From UKL13-2 sp044346745 (GTDB lineage: Bacteria; Pseudomonadota; Gammaproteobacteria; Burkholderiales; Usitatibacteraceae), in contig JBIIYQ010000035.1 of the NCBI GenBank assembly GCA_044346745.1, positions 1-24,577 of the forward strand: a stretch of DNA of 24,577 bases, written 5' to 3'. Shown here piece by piece: positions 1-7,397 of this stretch. The notes under the pieces were generated by a model. That model did no database searches, was not told where the DNA came from, and was given only the letters and a program-made list of their open reading frames with translations. Position 1 is the first letter of the stretch. Each line of letters begins with the position of its first letter. Position numbers and translations under genes: made by a program.

Positions 1-60
1 AAGCTTTACGGCTTCCGCGCGATACTCGCTGGTGAATACTCGTTTCGGTATTGATGACAT
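1..60 (-). CDS. IS3-family transposase OrfA, N-terminal fragment (cut by window edge)
   Basis: Twenty codons are visible, from an ATG at 58-60 reading leftwards out of the window. The product begins MSSIPKRVFTSEYRAEAVKL. The pattern 'R.F[TS].E[FY]R.EAVKL' is the start of the helix-turn-helix OrfA protein of IS3-family elements, which binds the element's ends. A good Shine-Dalgarno AAGGAG lies six bases before the ATG (66-71). The start is sound, but whether the element is complete, or has an intact OrfB, cannot be seen. It points away from the symporter gene at 177. Confidence 0.75.
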   Translation of the reverse strand, partial: MSSIPKRVFTSEYRAEAVKL

Positions 61-125
61 TCAGAACTCCTTGGATTGAAAGTATTTACCAAATCCATGG
101 CGTCCGTTTTACCGAGCCCCTTCCA
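1..125 (-). mobile_element. IS3-family insertion sequence, left end
   Basis: The orfA start at 60 is preceded by a short leader ending in a sequence that looks like an IS3-type terminal inverted repeat. On the minus strand it starts TGGAAGGGG at position 125 and continues through AAAACGGACG to about 101. IS3-family ends start with TG and carry a GGAC-containing inner part at this distance from orfA. The other end lies outside the window, so neither the partner repeat nor a target duplication can be checked. The exact end (125) is inferred. Confidence 0.55.
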
Positions 126-176
126 TTGTGTGACAATGCTCGCAAGAAAAACGTTACGGTGAAATATGCAGGTTAG

Positions 177-1781
177 TCAAACAAGCGCTTCTAGCAGTGC
201 AAGTGAGAGAAGGGTAGCCAAAAGGTACACCAGCAGCCACCAGCTCTGCCGATCAACTTCTCCGGGAACCGTGCTCCAATTGCCTTGCTTCAACAGGCGC
301 CCCTCCGCCTCAAATCGGGCACGCTGCCCAGGGATTGAGTATGCTGACCAAAGACGTTGCTTGCCATCGAGTATCCGGCTCATCGCCCAGCCGACCGCAA
401 CAGTGACCGCGCCGCCGATGAGGCAAAACCATGGCCACGCCACCGAGGTTTCTGTTGCGACGTACCAGATGATGGCGAAACCCGCCGCCACGCCCACCAA
501 GAGGCCACGCTCAGTGGTGTGTTTGGAGAAGAACCCCAGCGCATACATGCCCAGCTTCGCACCAACAAAGTAGCTACCGATCTTGCTAATGACTTCCAAA
601 ATCGAGCCATCACTCTTTGTATAGAGAACGGCAGGAAAAATGATGATTACAGCCCAAATGACCGTCGCCCACCGGGTGGCCAGTAGGTAATGGGCGTCGG
701 TCTCATTGCGCCTAAAGTAGCGTTGATAGAAGTCAACCACACTTGCGGTGGCCATAGAGTTGAATGCAGAACTCAGTGTCGACATTGACGCGGCCAACAC
801 GGCAGCCGCCAGAATACCGAGCAAGCCCGGAACGCCCGAATCCGCGGCAAATTGCAAAATGATTTCGTTGTTGTTGGCGAATGGTCTACCGCCGTAGTAG
901 CCATATGCGAGCACGCCGATGAAGAAAAACAAGAAGTAGATTGGAAACGCGGCATAACCCATTAGCAGATAAGCTTTTTTTGCGTCACCGATAGTGGCCG
1001 CACCGAGCGTCCTTTGCACCATCATTTGGTTGGCACCATATACCGTGATGTGGAACAAGGTCATACCAATGAGCCCCGACCATACGGTAGTCGAAACCGT
1101 GATGTCAGGGGTGGGGTTCATTGCGCTAAGTCGGCCCAGCGACTTCAGGTTGCCGAGCACCTCCAGAACTGGCACCGGCATTGCCAAAATGAGCGCAACC
1201 ATAATGACTATCGCACCACCAAAAAGTACGACCGCTTGAAAGACATCCGTCCAGATGACCGCCAGCATTCCGCCCATGGTTGTGTAAATCAAAGCCATGA
1301 TAGTGATCAAAACAATCCCCGACGGCACTGAAATCCCGGTGATGAAATGCAGCACAAGCGCAGTTGCGTACAAAATCGCCCCGGTTGAAAGTCCTTGCGT
1401 CACCAAGAAGATGGTCGACATGACGGCGCGCGACGACGGTCCGAAGCGTCGCTCTTGGTAGTCGTAAATGGATGCCACACCGCTGGCATAAAAAAAAGGC
1501 AAAAAGAAACTCGTAACCAGCAGAATCACAATCGGATAGTTAAGATGGATAGCGAGGGCGGCTAAGCCGTCTTTATACGCCCACGCGGGGGCACCCAAAA
1601 ACGAAAGAGCACTGATATACGTCGCAATGACAGATAACCCGATGGCCCACCACGGCGTTCGGCCATTGCCGATATTGAACTCTCTTGCACTGGTAACTTT
1701 GCCACCGACGAGATACCCAAGCACCAAGTTGCCGACTAAAAATGCGATCAGAATAGACCAATCAAGAGGATCAAACTTCAT
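177..1781 (-). CDS. Sodium:solute symporter (SSS family)
   Basis: 534-residue inner-membrane protein made of about 13 hydrophobic segments, the usual length and layout for SSS permeases (PutP/PanF/acetate-type), which take up small organic solutes with Na+. Visible family features are an N-terminal helix after the DPLDW start, the RTPWWAIGLSVIATYISALSFLGAPAWAY-type region at about 42-70 containing the S/T-rich sodium-site helix, YDYQERRFG at about 107-115, and the GGMLAVIWTDVFQ stretch at about 170-182. The ATG at 1779-1781 has GGAG eight bases upstream. It is last in the minus-strand operon that starts at 5950, but is separated from the hydrolase gene by a repeat element (1863-2013), so its transcription may depend on read-through or an own promoter. 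Substrate unknown; the neighbours suggest the polar compound degraded by the locus. It ends 51 bp from the inferred IS end. Confidence 0.9.
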   Translation of the reverse strand: MKFDPLDWSILIAFLVGNLVLGYLVGGKVTSAREFNIGNGRTPWWAIGLSVIATYISALSFLGAPAWAYKDGLAALAIHLNYPIVILLVTSFFLPFFYASGVASIYDYQERRFGPSSRAVMSTIFLVTQGLSTGAILYATALVLHFITGISVPSGIVLITIMALIYTTMGGMLAVIWTDVFQAVVLFGGAIVIMVALILAMPVPVLEVLGNLKSLGRLSAMNPTPDITVSTTVWSGLIGMTLFHITVYGANQMMVQRTLGAATIGDAKKAYLLMGYAAFPIYFLFFFIGVLAYGYYGGRPFANNNEIILQFAADSGVPGLLGILAAAVLAASMSTLSSAFNSMATASVVDFYQRYFRRNETDAHYLLATRWATVIWAVIIIFPAVLYTKSDGSILEVISKIGSYFVGAKLGMYALGFFSKHTTERGLLVGVAAGFAIIWYVATETSVAWPWFCLIGGAVTVAVGWAMSRILDGKQRLWSAYSIPGQRARFEAEGRLLKQGNWSTVPGEVDRQSWWLLVYLLATLLSLALLEALV

Positions 1782-1862
1782 AGCGTATTCTCCGTTGATA
1801 GGGGTGGCACTACAGGTCGTTGCTCATGACAGACCTAGAACCCACGATCTGTAGACTCGAAA

Positions 1863-2013
1863 GGGTACTTCTAATGACTCCGTCGTCCCAGCAGAGGCTG
1901 GAACCGAGACCTTGGTAACTCATTGATCTTACGGTGGACTGGATTCCAGCCCGGCGCAACCCTTGTGGTTGTTCGCTGGAATGACGACAATTTCGAGGTT
2001 ATTAGAAGTTCCC
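1863..2013. mobile_element. MITE-like 151-bp element with terminal inverted repeats
   Basis: The left end GGGTACTTCTAATG (1863-1876) is matched by the reverse complement of 2000-2013, GGGAACTTCTAATA (12 of 14). The direct repeat GAAA abuts both ends (1859-1862 and 2014-2017), consistent with a 4-bp target duplication. Inside is a second inverted pair, GTCGTCCCAGC (1882-1892) against GCTGGAATGACGAC (1975-1988), plus a smaller GGCTGGAA/ATTCCAGCC pair. There is no coding capacity. It lies in the otherwise empty 247-bp gap between the alpha/beta hydrolase and symporter genes of one operon. Confidence 0.6.
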
Positions 2014-2028
2014 GAAAAACGAAGTCGT

Positions 2029-2811
2029 TTAGACATAGGCATCTCGCGGCACTTTCATCTGAATACGCCCGCCAATACTAGTGATTAGTGATTGAAGTGC
2101 GACCGCGGTCGCATCGGGTGCCTCTAGCGGTGCCAGATGTCCCGCTGCTTCAACTACCACGAGCGTCGAACCGGTAATCAAGGAGGCCATTCGCCGATGC
2201 TGCTCCGGTGGACAGAGCTGATCATGCGCACCACAGGCAATCAATGTCGGCTTATCGATCATCGATAGCAGCGGCCAGAAGTCTCTACGGTCTGAAAGTG
2301 CGGCCGATTGCCGTGCCAGCACATCTAATCCACCGTCGCTTGCCATCGCCAACACTACCTCTGCCAATTCCGTGGGTATTTGTGGCGAAGCTCCCCCCCT
2401 TAGGGCGCGGCCTGCAAAGTAACTTGGAATTAAGTGAGTCAGCATGAGTGTGCGCAAGCCAATCTCACCCATGGCTTGCGCTTCTTCAAGTTGATGGTCG
2501 CGGGCAAGCCGTCTCGCCTCCACGTCATCACCGGGATTGGTATCGAACAAGGCTAACGCCGCGATGCGCTCGGGGGCTTGTTGCCACATTTCAAGGGCGA
2601 CCATGCCACCCATCGACACGCCAATCGGGATAATCGGGCCATGTGTTTCGCCCAAGGCCATTTGGGCCATCGCCGGGATGCGATCAGCATCAGCGTAGTC
2701 GACAAAATGTTTCGGGCAACGTGTGTCCAACCGATCCGCCACCGGCTGCCAGACTCTGGCATCACAAAGGGTGCCCGGCAGAAACACCAGTGTTGGCATT
2801 GCACTTTTCAC
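2029..2811 (-). CDS. Alpha/beta-fold hydrolase
   Basis: 260-residue cytoplasmic hydrolase. The nucleophile elbow GVSMGG is at 64-69 (Ser66), the acid is probably Asp197 in GAHDQLCP, and the catalytic histidine is His225 in AAGHLAPLE, giving a complete Ser-Asp-His triad in the expected order. The FLPGTLCD stretch at 10-17 fits the oxyanion region. The family hydrolyses esters, lactones or C-C bonds; the substrate is not predictable here. The first start is a GTG at 2809-2811; an ATG four codons in (2799) is an alternative, and neither has a strong Shine-Dalgarno. It lies 10 bp downstream of the cupin gene in the same operon. Role inferred: lactone or ester opening in the pathway. Confidence 0.85.
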   Translation of the reverse strand: MKSAMPTLVFLPGTLCDARVWQPVADRLDTRCPKHFVDYADADRIPAMAQMALGETHGPIIPIGVSMGGMVALEMWQQAPERIAALALFDTNPGDDVEARRLARDHQLEEAQAMGEIGLRTLMLTHLIPSYFAGRALRGGASPQIPTELAEVVLAMASDGGLDVLARQSAALSDRRDFWPLLSMIDKPTLIACGAHDQLCPPEQHRRMASLITGSTLVVVEAAGHLAPLEAPDATAVALQSLITSIGGRIQMKVPRDAYV

Positions 2812-2821
2812 GTCAATGCGG

Positions 2822-3889
2822 CTAGCGCTGGCCCGAAGCCGTTATGCGTCCGCCGACGCTTTCAGGGAAGACCTGGAGGGCCGCATCGGCTGTGCGAACG
2901 ACAAAAACCTCAGCATCAGTGGTGGCTGTCAACCAGCGTGGAGCGAGCAAGGGCGCGCTGAAGGTATCTCCTGCATTCAACGGCACTGTTCTGACTGCCT
3001 CGCCATCAAACTCATGCCAAGCGAGACTGCCCCGTTGAACCAGCAAGACCTCGCTAGCGCCAAAGGTGTAGCGGCGGGTTTGGCTGCCGGCTCGCATTGC
3101 AAGCCGCCGTATGGTGAAGTCATGCGCGCTTGAAATTGGTGCGGCTGCGTCGTCCCCAGCCAATTTCGAAACGATTACCGCTGCGTCTTCAATACCCTCA
3201 GCTGCGAGTGGGGATGTTTGCTCACCGGCGAGTTTGTCGCCCCGCGCCACATTACTTTGCATCTCGTTTGCGTTCGGTACACGGATGTAGGCTATTTCAG
3301 CTTTGGTCGATGGACGCACCGCAATTTCTCCAGCTGGCACCTGCTCACCCAGAGTGGTGTCTACCAACTGGCCATTTTCGAGAAGCACCAACCCATATCC
3401 CTGGGCTTTTTCGATGACATGTGGTGCCCAATGCACACGACCCGGATCATCACCACCGAGTACGGCGAACATAAAGCCTATGTCTTCGCCAACATTCTCG
3501 AAGCCGCGGAATACATGAATCGGAATCGAGATTGTGTCACCCGGGTTGAGGAAGACTTCGCCGCTGTCGCCATGCTCTCCCCAGAAAAAACGCCAACGGC
3601 CTCGATAAATGATGAAAACTTCCGCGCTGTCATGGCTGTGAAGCGAGTTTGTACACCCTGGCGGTTGCCGCGCGGCGCCAATGTTGAAGCCATGAGGTTC
3701 GCGAATATGCACGTGCTGGTGCGGGTTCTCCGCGACCCCGGGGCCGATGATGGTGAAGTTTTCCTTCAGGTCGCTGCCAGGACTACGGGCGTCAATAAAC
3801 GCATTGGTACAGGGAATCAGCTCATCGTAGCGCACCAGCCGCTGACGTAGCCGTGGGGGGATCTGAGTTAGAGCAGTGGCGTCCATCAT
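2822..3889 (-). CDS. Bicupin protein, possible dioxygenase or isomerase
   Basis: 355 residues with two cupin barrels. The first (about 60-150) has the full metal motif: His84 and His86 with Glu90 in NSLHSHDSAEVF, and a later His125 in IPIHVFRGF, preceded by the PGD turn at 116-118. The second (about 255-335) keeps the fold pattern (LLVQRGSLAWHEF, NAGDTFSAP) but has no metal-binding histidines, so it is probably structural. This resembles gentisate-dioxygenase-like and other bicupins, but the chemistry cannot be read from sequence. The ATG at 3887-3889 overlaps the SDR stop by four bases (ATGA), so translation is coupled. The preceding ring- or polyol-oxidising enzymes suggest a downstream oxidative or isomerising step (inference). 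Confidence 0.8.
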   Translation of the reverse strand: MMDATALTQIPPRLRQRLVRYDELIPCTNAFIDARSPGSDLKENFTIIGPGVAENPHQHVHIREPHGFNIGAARQPPGCTNSLHSHDSAEVFIIYRGRWRFFWGEHGDSGEVFLNPGDTISIPIHVFRGFENVGEDIGFMFAVLGGDDPGRVHWAPHVIEKAQGYGLVLLENGQLVDTTLGEQVPAGEIAVRPSTKAEIAYIRVPNANEMQSNVARGDKLAGEQTSPLAAEGIEDAAVIVSKLAGDDAAAPISSAHDFTIRRLAMRAGSQTRRYTFGASEVLLVQRGSLAWHEFDGEAVRTVPLNAGDTFSAPLLAPRWLTATTDAEVFVVRTADAALQVFPESVGGRITASGQR

Positions 3890-4662
3890 GTCAACGCTCG
3901 TCCGCCGTCAACTGCAAATACGCTACCAGTGGAGAAGGTGAAATGCGTGGCACAGGCAACAACGGCTTGTGCAACTTCTGTTGGCGTACAAAGCCGATGT
4001 AAGGGGGTGCGTGCGACCTGTTCGTCGCGCCAAGTTATGTCCATGCTTTTTACAAACTCAGTATCAACTAGGCCCGGAGAGACCGAGACCACACGAATGC
4101 GTGGCGCCAGCGCGCGCGCGAGCGACTTGGTGAGGTTATCCAGCGCGGCCTTAGATGCGCAGTAGGCGATATTGCTACCCATTGCGGATTTCGCTGCGAT
4201 TGAGGAAATGTTGACGACGAGACCATCGGCATGGCGTTGCAGCAGCGTCTTCATTGCGCGCACCATCGCAATCGGGCCACGGATATTGGTCGCCAAGATA
4301 TCGTCAATAAGTTGGTCATCTAGCTGGTCAAGATCGGGGTGCGGAACAAATCGTGTGGTGCCAGCACAGTTAACCAGCACGTCCAACCGGCCATAGCGAC
4401 GATCTATCTCGCCAGCCAGCGTGGCCAGCGCCGCGCTATCGGTCACTGGCGCGGCTAGCGCGATGTGCGACGATCCTGACGTCGGCAGATCAGCCGCGAG
4501 TGACTCGGCCGCAGCACGGGACTGATGAAACCCAACAACGACGCTGGCTCCTTCGTTGGCCAATGCCAGACAAATGGCAGAGCCCAAGCCACCAGCGCCG
4601 CCGGTCACAAGCGCCACCTTACCCGCAAGTTTGCCACGCGCATTTGGCGCCAAATCAGGCAT
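3886..4662 (-). CDS. Short-chain dehydrogenase/reductase (SDR)
   Basis: 258-residue classical SDR using NAD(P)H. It has the cofactor loop TGGAGGLG at 20-27, NCAG at 98-101, Asn126, Ser154, Tyr167 and Lys171 (YCASK) as the catalytic tetrad, SPGLVDTEF after strand 6, and the C-terminal VDGG. The open frame reaches up to 4761, but that part lies inside the preceding dehydrogenase gene. The ATG at 4660-4662 puts the Rossmann motif at the normal distance and overlaps the upstream stop by 8 bp, so it is chosen. It probably oxidises a secondary alcohol or reduces a ketone next to the carbon handled by the upstream HisD-family enzyme (inference). Confidence 0.88.
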   Translation of the reverse strand: MPDLAPNARGKLAGKVALVTGGAGGLGSAICLALANEGASVVVGFHQSRAAAESLAADLPTSGSSHIALAAPVTDSAALATLAGEIDRRYGRLDVLVNCAGTTRFVPHPDLDQLDDQLIDDILATNIRGPIAMVRAMKTLLQRHADGLVVNISSIAAKSAMGSNIAYCASKAALDNLTKSLARALAPRIRVVSVSPGLVDTEFVKSMDITWRDEQVARTPLHRLCTPTEVAQAVVACATHFTFSTGSVFAVDGGRALT

Positions 4663-5950
4663 GCGCGTCGGCGGCCGGAGATAGACGGCGAACGCGAATA
4701 TCGGCTTGCTCCTGATGCCCGGCAAAGTGCTCAAGCGCACAGAGCCTAGAGCAGTACTCACCGATCATCACGGAGGCTTCATCGGTCAGAACGCGTTGAT
4801 AGGTATGGGTTTTGATGAACTTGCCGACCCAAAGCCCGCCCGTGTATCGGCCAGCACGATTGGTTGGCAGCGTGTGGTTCGTACCAATCACTTTATCGCC
4901 GTAGGAGACATTGGTGCGGTGGCCAAGAAAGAGGGCACCGTAGTTACTCATACGTTCGAGGAACCAATCGGGGTTTTTGGTCATCACTTGCACGTGTTCA
5001 GAACAAGTCCGCTCGGCTTCTGCGAGCATCTCGTCATCAGTGCCGCACAGAACAATCTGGCCGTAATCGCGCCAGGCGACGCTGGCGACATCGCGGGTCG
5101 CAAGACGTTTCAGTACGCTTTCGATTTCCGCAGGCAATTCGGCGGCAATTTTTTTGCTGGTGGTAATGCAAACGGCCGGTGAGTTCGGTCCGTGTTCGGC
5201 TTGACCAAGAAGATCGACCGCGACCAATTCAGCATCGACGGTATCGTCGCAGATGACCAGGGTTTCGGTTGGTCCGGCAAACAAATCGATACCCACACGC
5301 CCGTACAACTGGCGTTTTGCCTCTGCTACGTAGGCGTTACCCGGACCAACCAGCATATCGACTGGAGCCACGCTCGCGGTGCCCAAGGCCATCATTGCCA
5401 CCGCCTGTACACCACCAACAACATAAATCTCATCCGCGCCAGCCAGCGCCATTGCGGCCACAATGGCGGCTGCAGGTTTGCCCTCATAGGGGGGGGCGCA
5501 GGCAATGACGCGTTTTACACCAGCCACCTTGGCCGTCAACACGCCCATGTGGGCCGAAGCGAGCAGGGGATACTTTCCACCCGGCACGTAACACCCAACA
5601 GATTGCATCGGGATATTCTTGTGGCCGAGAATGACCCCCGGAAGGGTTTCGACTTCCACATCACGCATGGACAACATCTGCACCTGTGCAAATCGCTTGA
5701 TCTGCGCCTGCGCAAACTTGATGTCTTCGATGGCTTGTTTCGGTAGGCTGCTGATGCAATCTTCGATCTCGCTAGAAGTCAGCCGCAACGAAGCCGGGGA
5801 CCATTTGTCGAACTTGGCTGAATAGTCACGTACTGCAGCATCGCCGCGCGCCTCAATATCAGCCAGAATCATCTCTACCGTGGATCTAACGCCTGCGTCG
5901 ATTTCCGCCTTCTGCGTTGCTGTTTTGCCATGCTTGAGAATTTGGATCAT
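4655..5950 (-). CDS. Histidinol-dehydrogenase-family alcohol dehydrogenase (catabolic type)
   Basis: 431 residues, full length for the HisD family, which oxidises a primary alcohol by two NAD+-dependent steps to the acid with one active-site metal. Family residues are present: YVPGG at 121-125, VGPGN at 201-205, Gln250 and His253 in QAEHG (metal), Glu318-His319 in CSEH (catalytic), Asp352 in YGDKVIGTNH and His412 in AGHQ. No other histidine-biosynthesis gene is nearby, and it heads a catabolic operon with an SDR, so a role like that of the sulfopropanediol dehydrogenase HpsN (same family) on a different alcohol is more likely than histidine synthesis. The ATG at 5948-5950 has AGGA six bases upstream. 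The upstream region holds two copies of the shared 15-bp motif. Confidence 0.85.
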   Translation of the reverse strand: MIQILKHGKTATQKAEIDAGVRSTVEMILADIEARGDAAVRDYSAKFDKWSPASLRLTSSEIEDCISSLPKQAIEDIKFAQAQIKRFAQVQMLSMRDVEVETLPGVILGHKNIPMQSVGCYVPGGKYPLLASAHMGVLTAKVAGVKRVIACAPPYEGKPAAAIVAAMALAGADEIYVVGGVQAVAMMALGTASVAPVDMLVGPGNAYVAEAKRQLYGRVGIDLFAGPTETLVICDDTVDAELVAVDLLGQAEHGPNSPAVCITTSKKIAAELPAEIESVLKRLATRDVASVAWRDYGQIVLCGTDDEMLAEAERTCSEHVQVMTKNPDWFLERMSNYGALFLGHRTNVSYGDKVIGTNHTLPTNRAGRYTGGLWVGKFIKTHTYQRVLTDEASVMIGEYCSRLCALEHFAGHQEQADIRVRRLSPAADAHA

Positions 5951-6018
5951 GGGCGTTCCTAGATTTAGAAGTAAGCGGACATGAAACTATGCGAGCCAGC
6001 TTATTTTGACTCAATATG

Positions 6019-6033
6019 TACTGCGAATGCAAA
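6019..6033 (+). promoter_or_regulatory. Candidate operator, site A of a four-site motif
   Basis: TACTGCGAATGCAAA. It matches site C near the receptor gene in 14 of 15 positions. It lies 69 bp upstream of the HisD-like start codon. Binding protein inferred to be the LacI-family regulator encoded at 9326-10453. Confidence 0.6.
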
Positions 6034-6104
6034 CAAATATGCGTTTAGTCACGCGAACAGGCGACGATTGTGTAATTTTCCCTTATGCAGCATAAGCGCT
6101 ATAG

Positions 6105-6119
6105 CTTGAATTCGCAGTA
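6105..6119 (-). promoter_or_regulatory. Candidate operator, site B (inverted)
   Basis: On the minus strand this reads TACTGCGAATTCAAG, 13 of 15 matches to site A. Its centre is 86 bp from that of site A and it faces the opposite way, an arrangement compatible with looping or with separate control of the two divergent transcripts. Confidence 0.5.
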
Positions 6120-6129
6120 TTGAATACAA

Positions 6130-6166
6130 TGCATCAACTGTGTAGCGTTGTTGACAGTTGATGCAG
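6130..6166. repeat. Inverted repeat in the divergent promoter region
   Basis: GCATCAACTG (6130-6139) is matched by CAGTTGATGC (6156-6165), a perfect 10-bp inverted repeat with a 16-base spacer that includes GTGTAGCGTTGTTGA. It could be a regulator site or, if transcribed towards 6289, an RNA hairpin in the leader. There is no U-tract, so it is not a terminator. Confidence 0.5.
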
Positions 6167-6288
6167 CATCTCCCCAAGCAGCCCATCGGCTTTATCCGTA
6201 TTTCCATCATTTGTTCCGCCCCTTGGACGTAGGGGTGCCAATCGAGCAGGACGCCATTGCGACGCGACCACTAAGGACTTAACCGCTC

Positions 6289-7308
6289 ATGACTATCGAC
6301 AAACATCAGAACGGGATTGCAGCGATGGCGGGCTTTGATGCTGAGTTTCGCGATCTCGACCACTACATTCGCATCATCACCGAACGCATTTGGGAAGGAC
6401 GGCGTATCAATGACATCCGGCACTATTACAGTGACCCTTGCGTGGTGGAAACACCTTCATCGGTGTCAACGAGTGTCCAGAGCGTCATTAACAGCACCGA
6501 AGCTACGCTGAAACTGTTTCCTGATCGTCGTCTCCTTGCCGAAGATATTATTCAGTCCGGCGATTCAAGCGGAGGGTTCCTGAGTTCCCACCGCATCATT
6601 TCGACCATGACGCACCTTGGCGATGGTAATTTCGGTCGTGCAACTGGCAAACCTATCCACGCTAGGACCATCGCAGAATGCGTTTGTAAAGACAATCGCA
6701 TCGTGCACGAATGGTTGGTACGTGATCAGTCGGCCATTGCGATCCAAATTGGCATTTCGCCGAAACAGTTGGCAAAGCGTTGGTTAGATGACAGTGCGGG
6801 CTGGACAAAAGCTATCGCACCACCACCGCCCAACTACTATGTTTCACACTTGAGCCAAGATCCATCAGCGTTGGGTTATGCCGCATTCTTGAGCGCTAGT
6901 GCCACCGGTGCCGGAGGAGCGTCTGACCACGAGCTTGTCTCACGAACCTACGATGATGCTGTGCATCATCTTGGACCAGGCGGCTCGACGCGTTATGGCC
7001 ACGCCGAAGTGGGCCGATACTGGCAGACGCTGTTTACGAACTTCAGTGTGGCAAATTTTGCGGTTGAGCATCTTGCGGCGCAACGTGGAGATGGCCGCGC
7101 TGATCGAGTGGCGATACGCTGGCGAGCGGCCACAAAACACACTGGAGGCAGCGCCGACGCGTCGTTTGGAGTGGCAACTGGCAATCTCGTCGAGATCATG
7201 GGCATCAACCATGTCGAATTCTGGCGGGGACGTGTGCTGCGCGAGTGGGTGCTGATCGATGAGATTGCTTTGTGGATGCAAATTCTAGGCGGCTCGTCGA
7301 ACATCTAG
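6289..7308 (+). CDS. Two-domain SnoaL/NTF2-like protein
   Basis: 339 residues with no signal peptide or membrane segment. Two successive alpha+beta cone (SnoaL/NTF2-like) domains can be seen, roughly 20-160 and 205-330, each with the family pattern of an early '.YYSDPCVVETP'-type strand, a helix, and paired late strands ending in aromatic/acidic residues (HEWLVRDQSA; LREWVLIDEIALW). SnoaL-like folds act as cyclases, isomerases, hydrolases or binding proteins, so no reaction can be named. The ATG is preceded by AAGGA at a long spacing of 11. It is transcribed divergently from the HisD-like operon and shares its operator region. A protein of the same architecture is encoded at 13662-14645. Confidence 0.75.
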   Translation: MTIDKHQNGIAAMAGFDAEFRDLDHYIRIITERIWEGRRINDIRHYYSDPCVVETPSSVSTSVQSVINSTEATLKLFPDRRLLAEDIIQSGDSSGGFLSSHRIISTMTHLGDGNFGRATGKPIHARTIAECVCKDNRIVHEWLVRDQSAIAIQIGISPKQLAKRWLDDSAGWTKAIAPPPPNYYVSHLSQDPSALGYAAFLSASATGAGGASDHELVSRTYDDAVHHLGPGGSTRYGHAEVGRYWQTLFTNFSVANFAVEHLAAQRGDGRADRVAIRWRAATKHTGGSADASFGVATGNLVEIMGINHVEFWRGRVLREWVLIDEIALWMQILGGSSNI

Positions 7309-7344
7309 CGTTTGGCATAGTGTCCAGCAGGCGGGTGATTTAAG

Positions 7345-7365
7345 GGCTTTTTGCTTGAAAAAGCC
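7345..7365. terminator. Bidirectional hairpin between convergent genes
   Basis: GGCTTTTT (7345-7352), loop GCTTG, AAAAAGCC (7358-7365): a perfect 8-bp stem in the 89-bp gap between the convergent ends of the SnoaL-like and aldolase genes. The T/A run is inside the stem rather than after it, so termination efficiency is uncertain. Confidence 0.55.
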
Positions 7366-7397
7366 GGCCCAGAAACGACTTTCATAACCGCTCGTCG

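Larger units (their letters stand above)
5951..6288. promoter_or_regulatory. Divergent promoter region of the HisD-like operon and the SnoaL-like gene
   Basis: 338 bp without a gene between two divergent starts. It is AT-richer than its flanks and carries the two inverted 15-bp motifs at 6019-6033 and 6105-6119. It also contains an inverted repeat of GTTGAC/ATGCATC-type words around 6128-6166 (ATGCATCAACTG and CAGTTGATGCAG), which may be a further binding site or hairpin. No -35/-10 pair could be called with confidence on either strand. Confidence 0.6.

Noticed and set aside
1782..2028. Small gene in the gap between hydrolase and symporter
   Set aside because: The gap is filled by the repeat element; no open frame with a start and ribosome site was found.
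3218..3850. 210-codon plus-strand open frame
   Set aside because: Antisense to the bicupin gene, whose metal motif and operon overlaps are convincing; the plus product shows no family pattern.
4663..4761. Longer N-terminus for the SDR
   Set aside because: It lies inside the HisD-like gene, adds 33 residues ahead of the usual SDR start, and the ATG at 4662 gives the normal distance to the Rossmann motif.
4655..5950. Histidine biosynthesis as the role of the HisD-like protein
   Set aside because: No other his gene in the window and a catabolic operon context; kept only as an alternative until the genome is checked.
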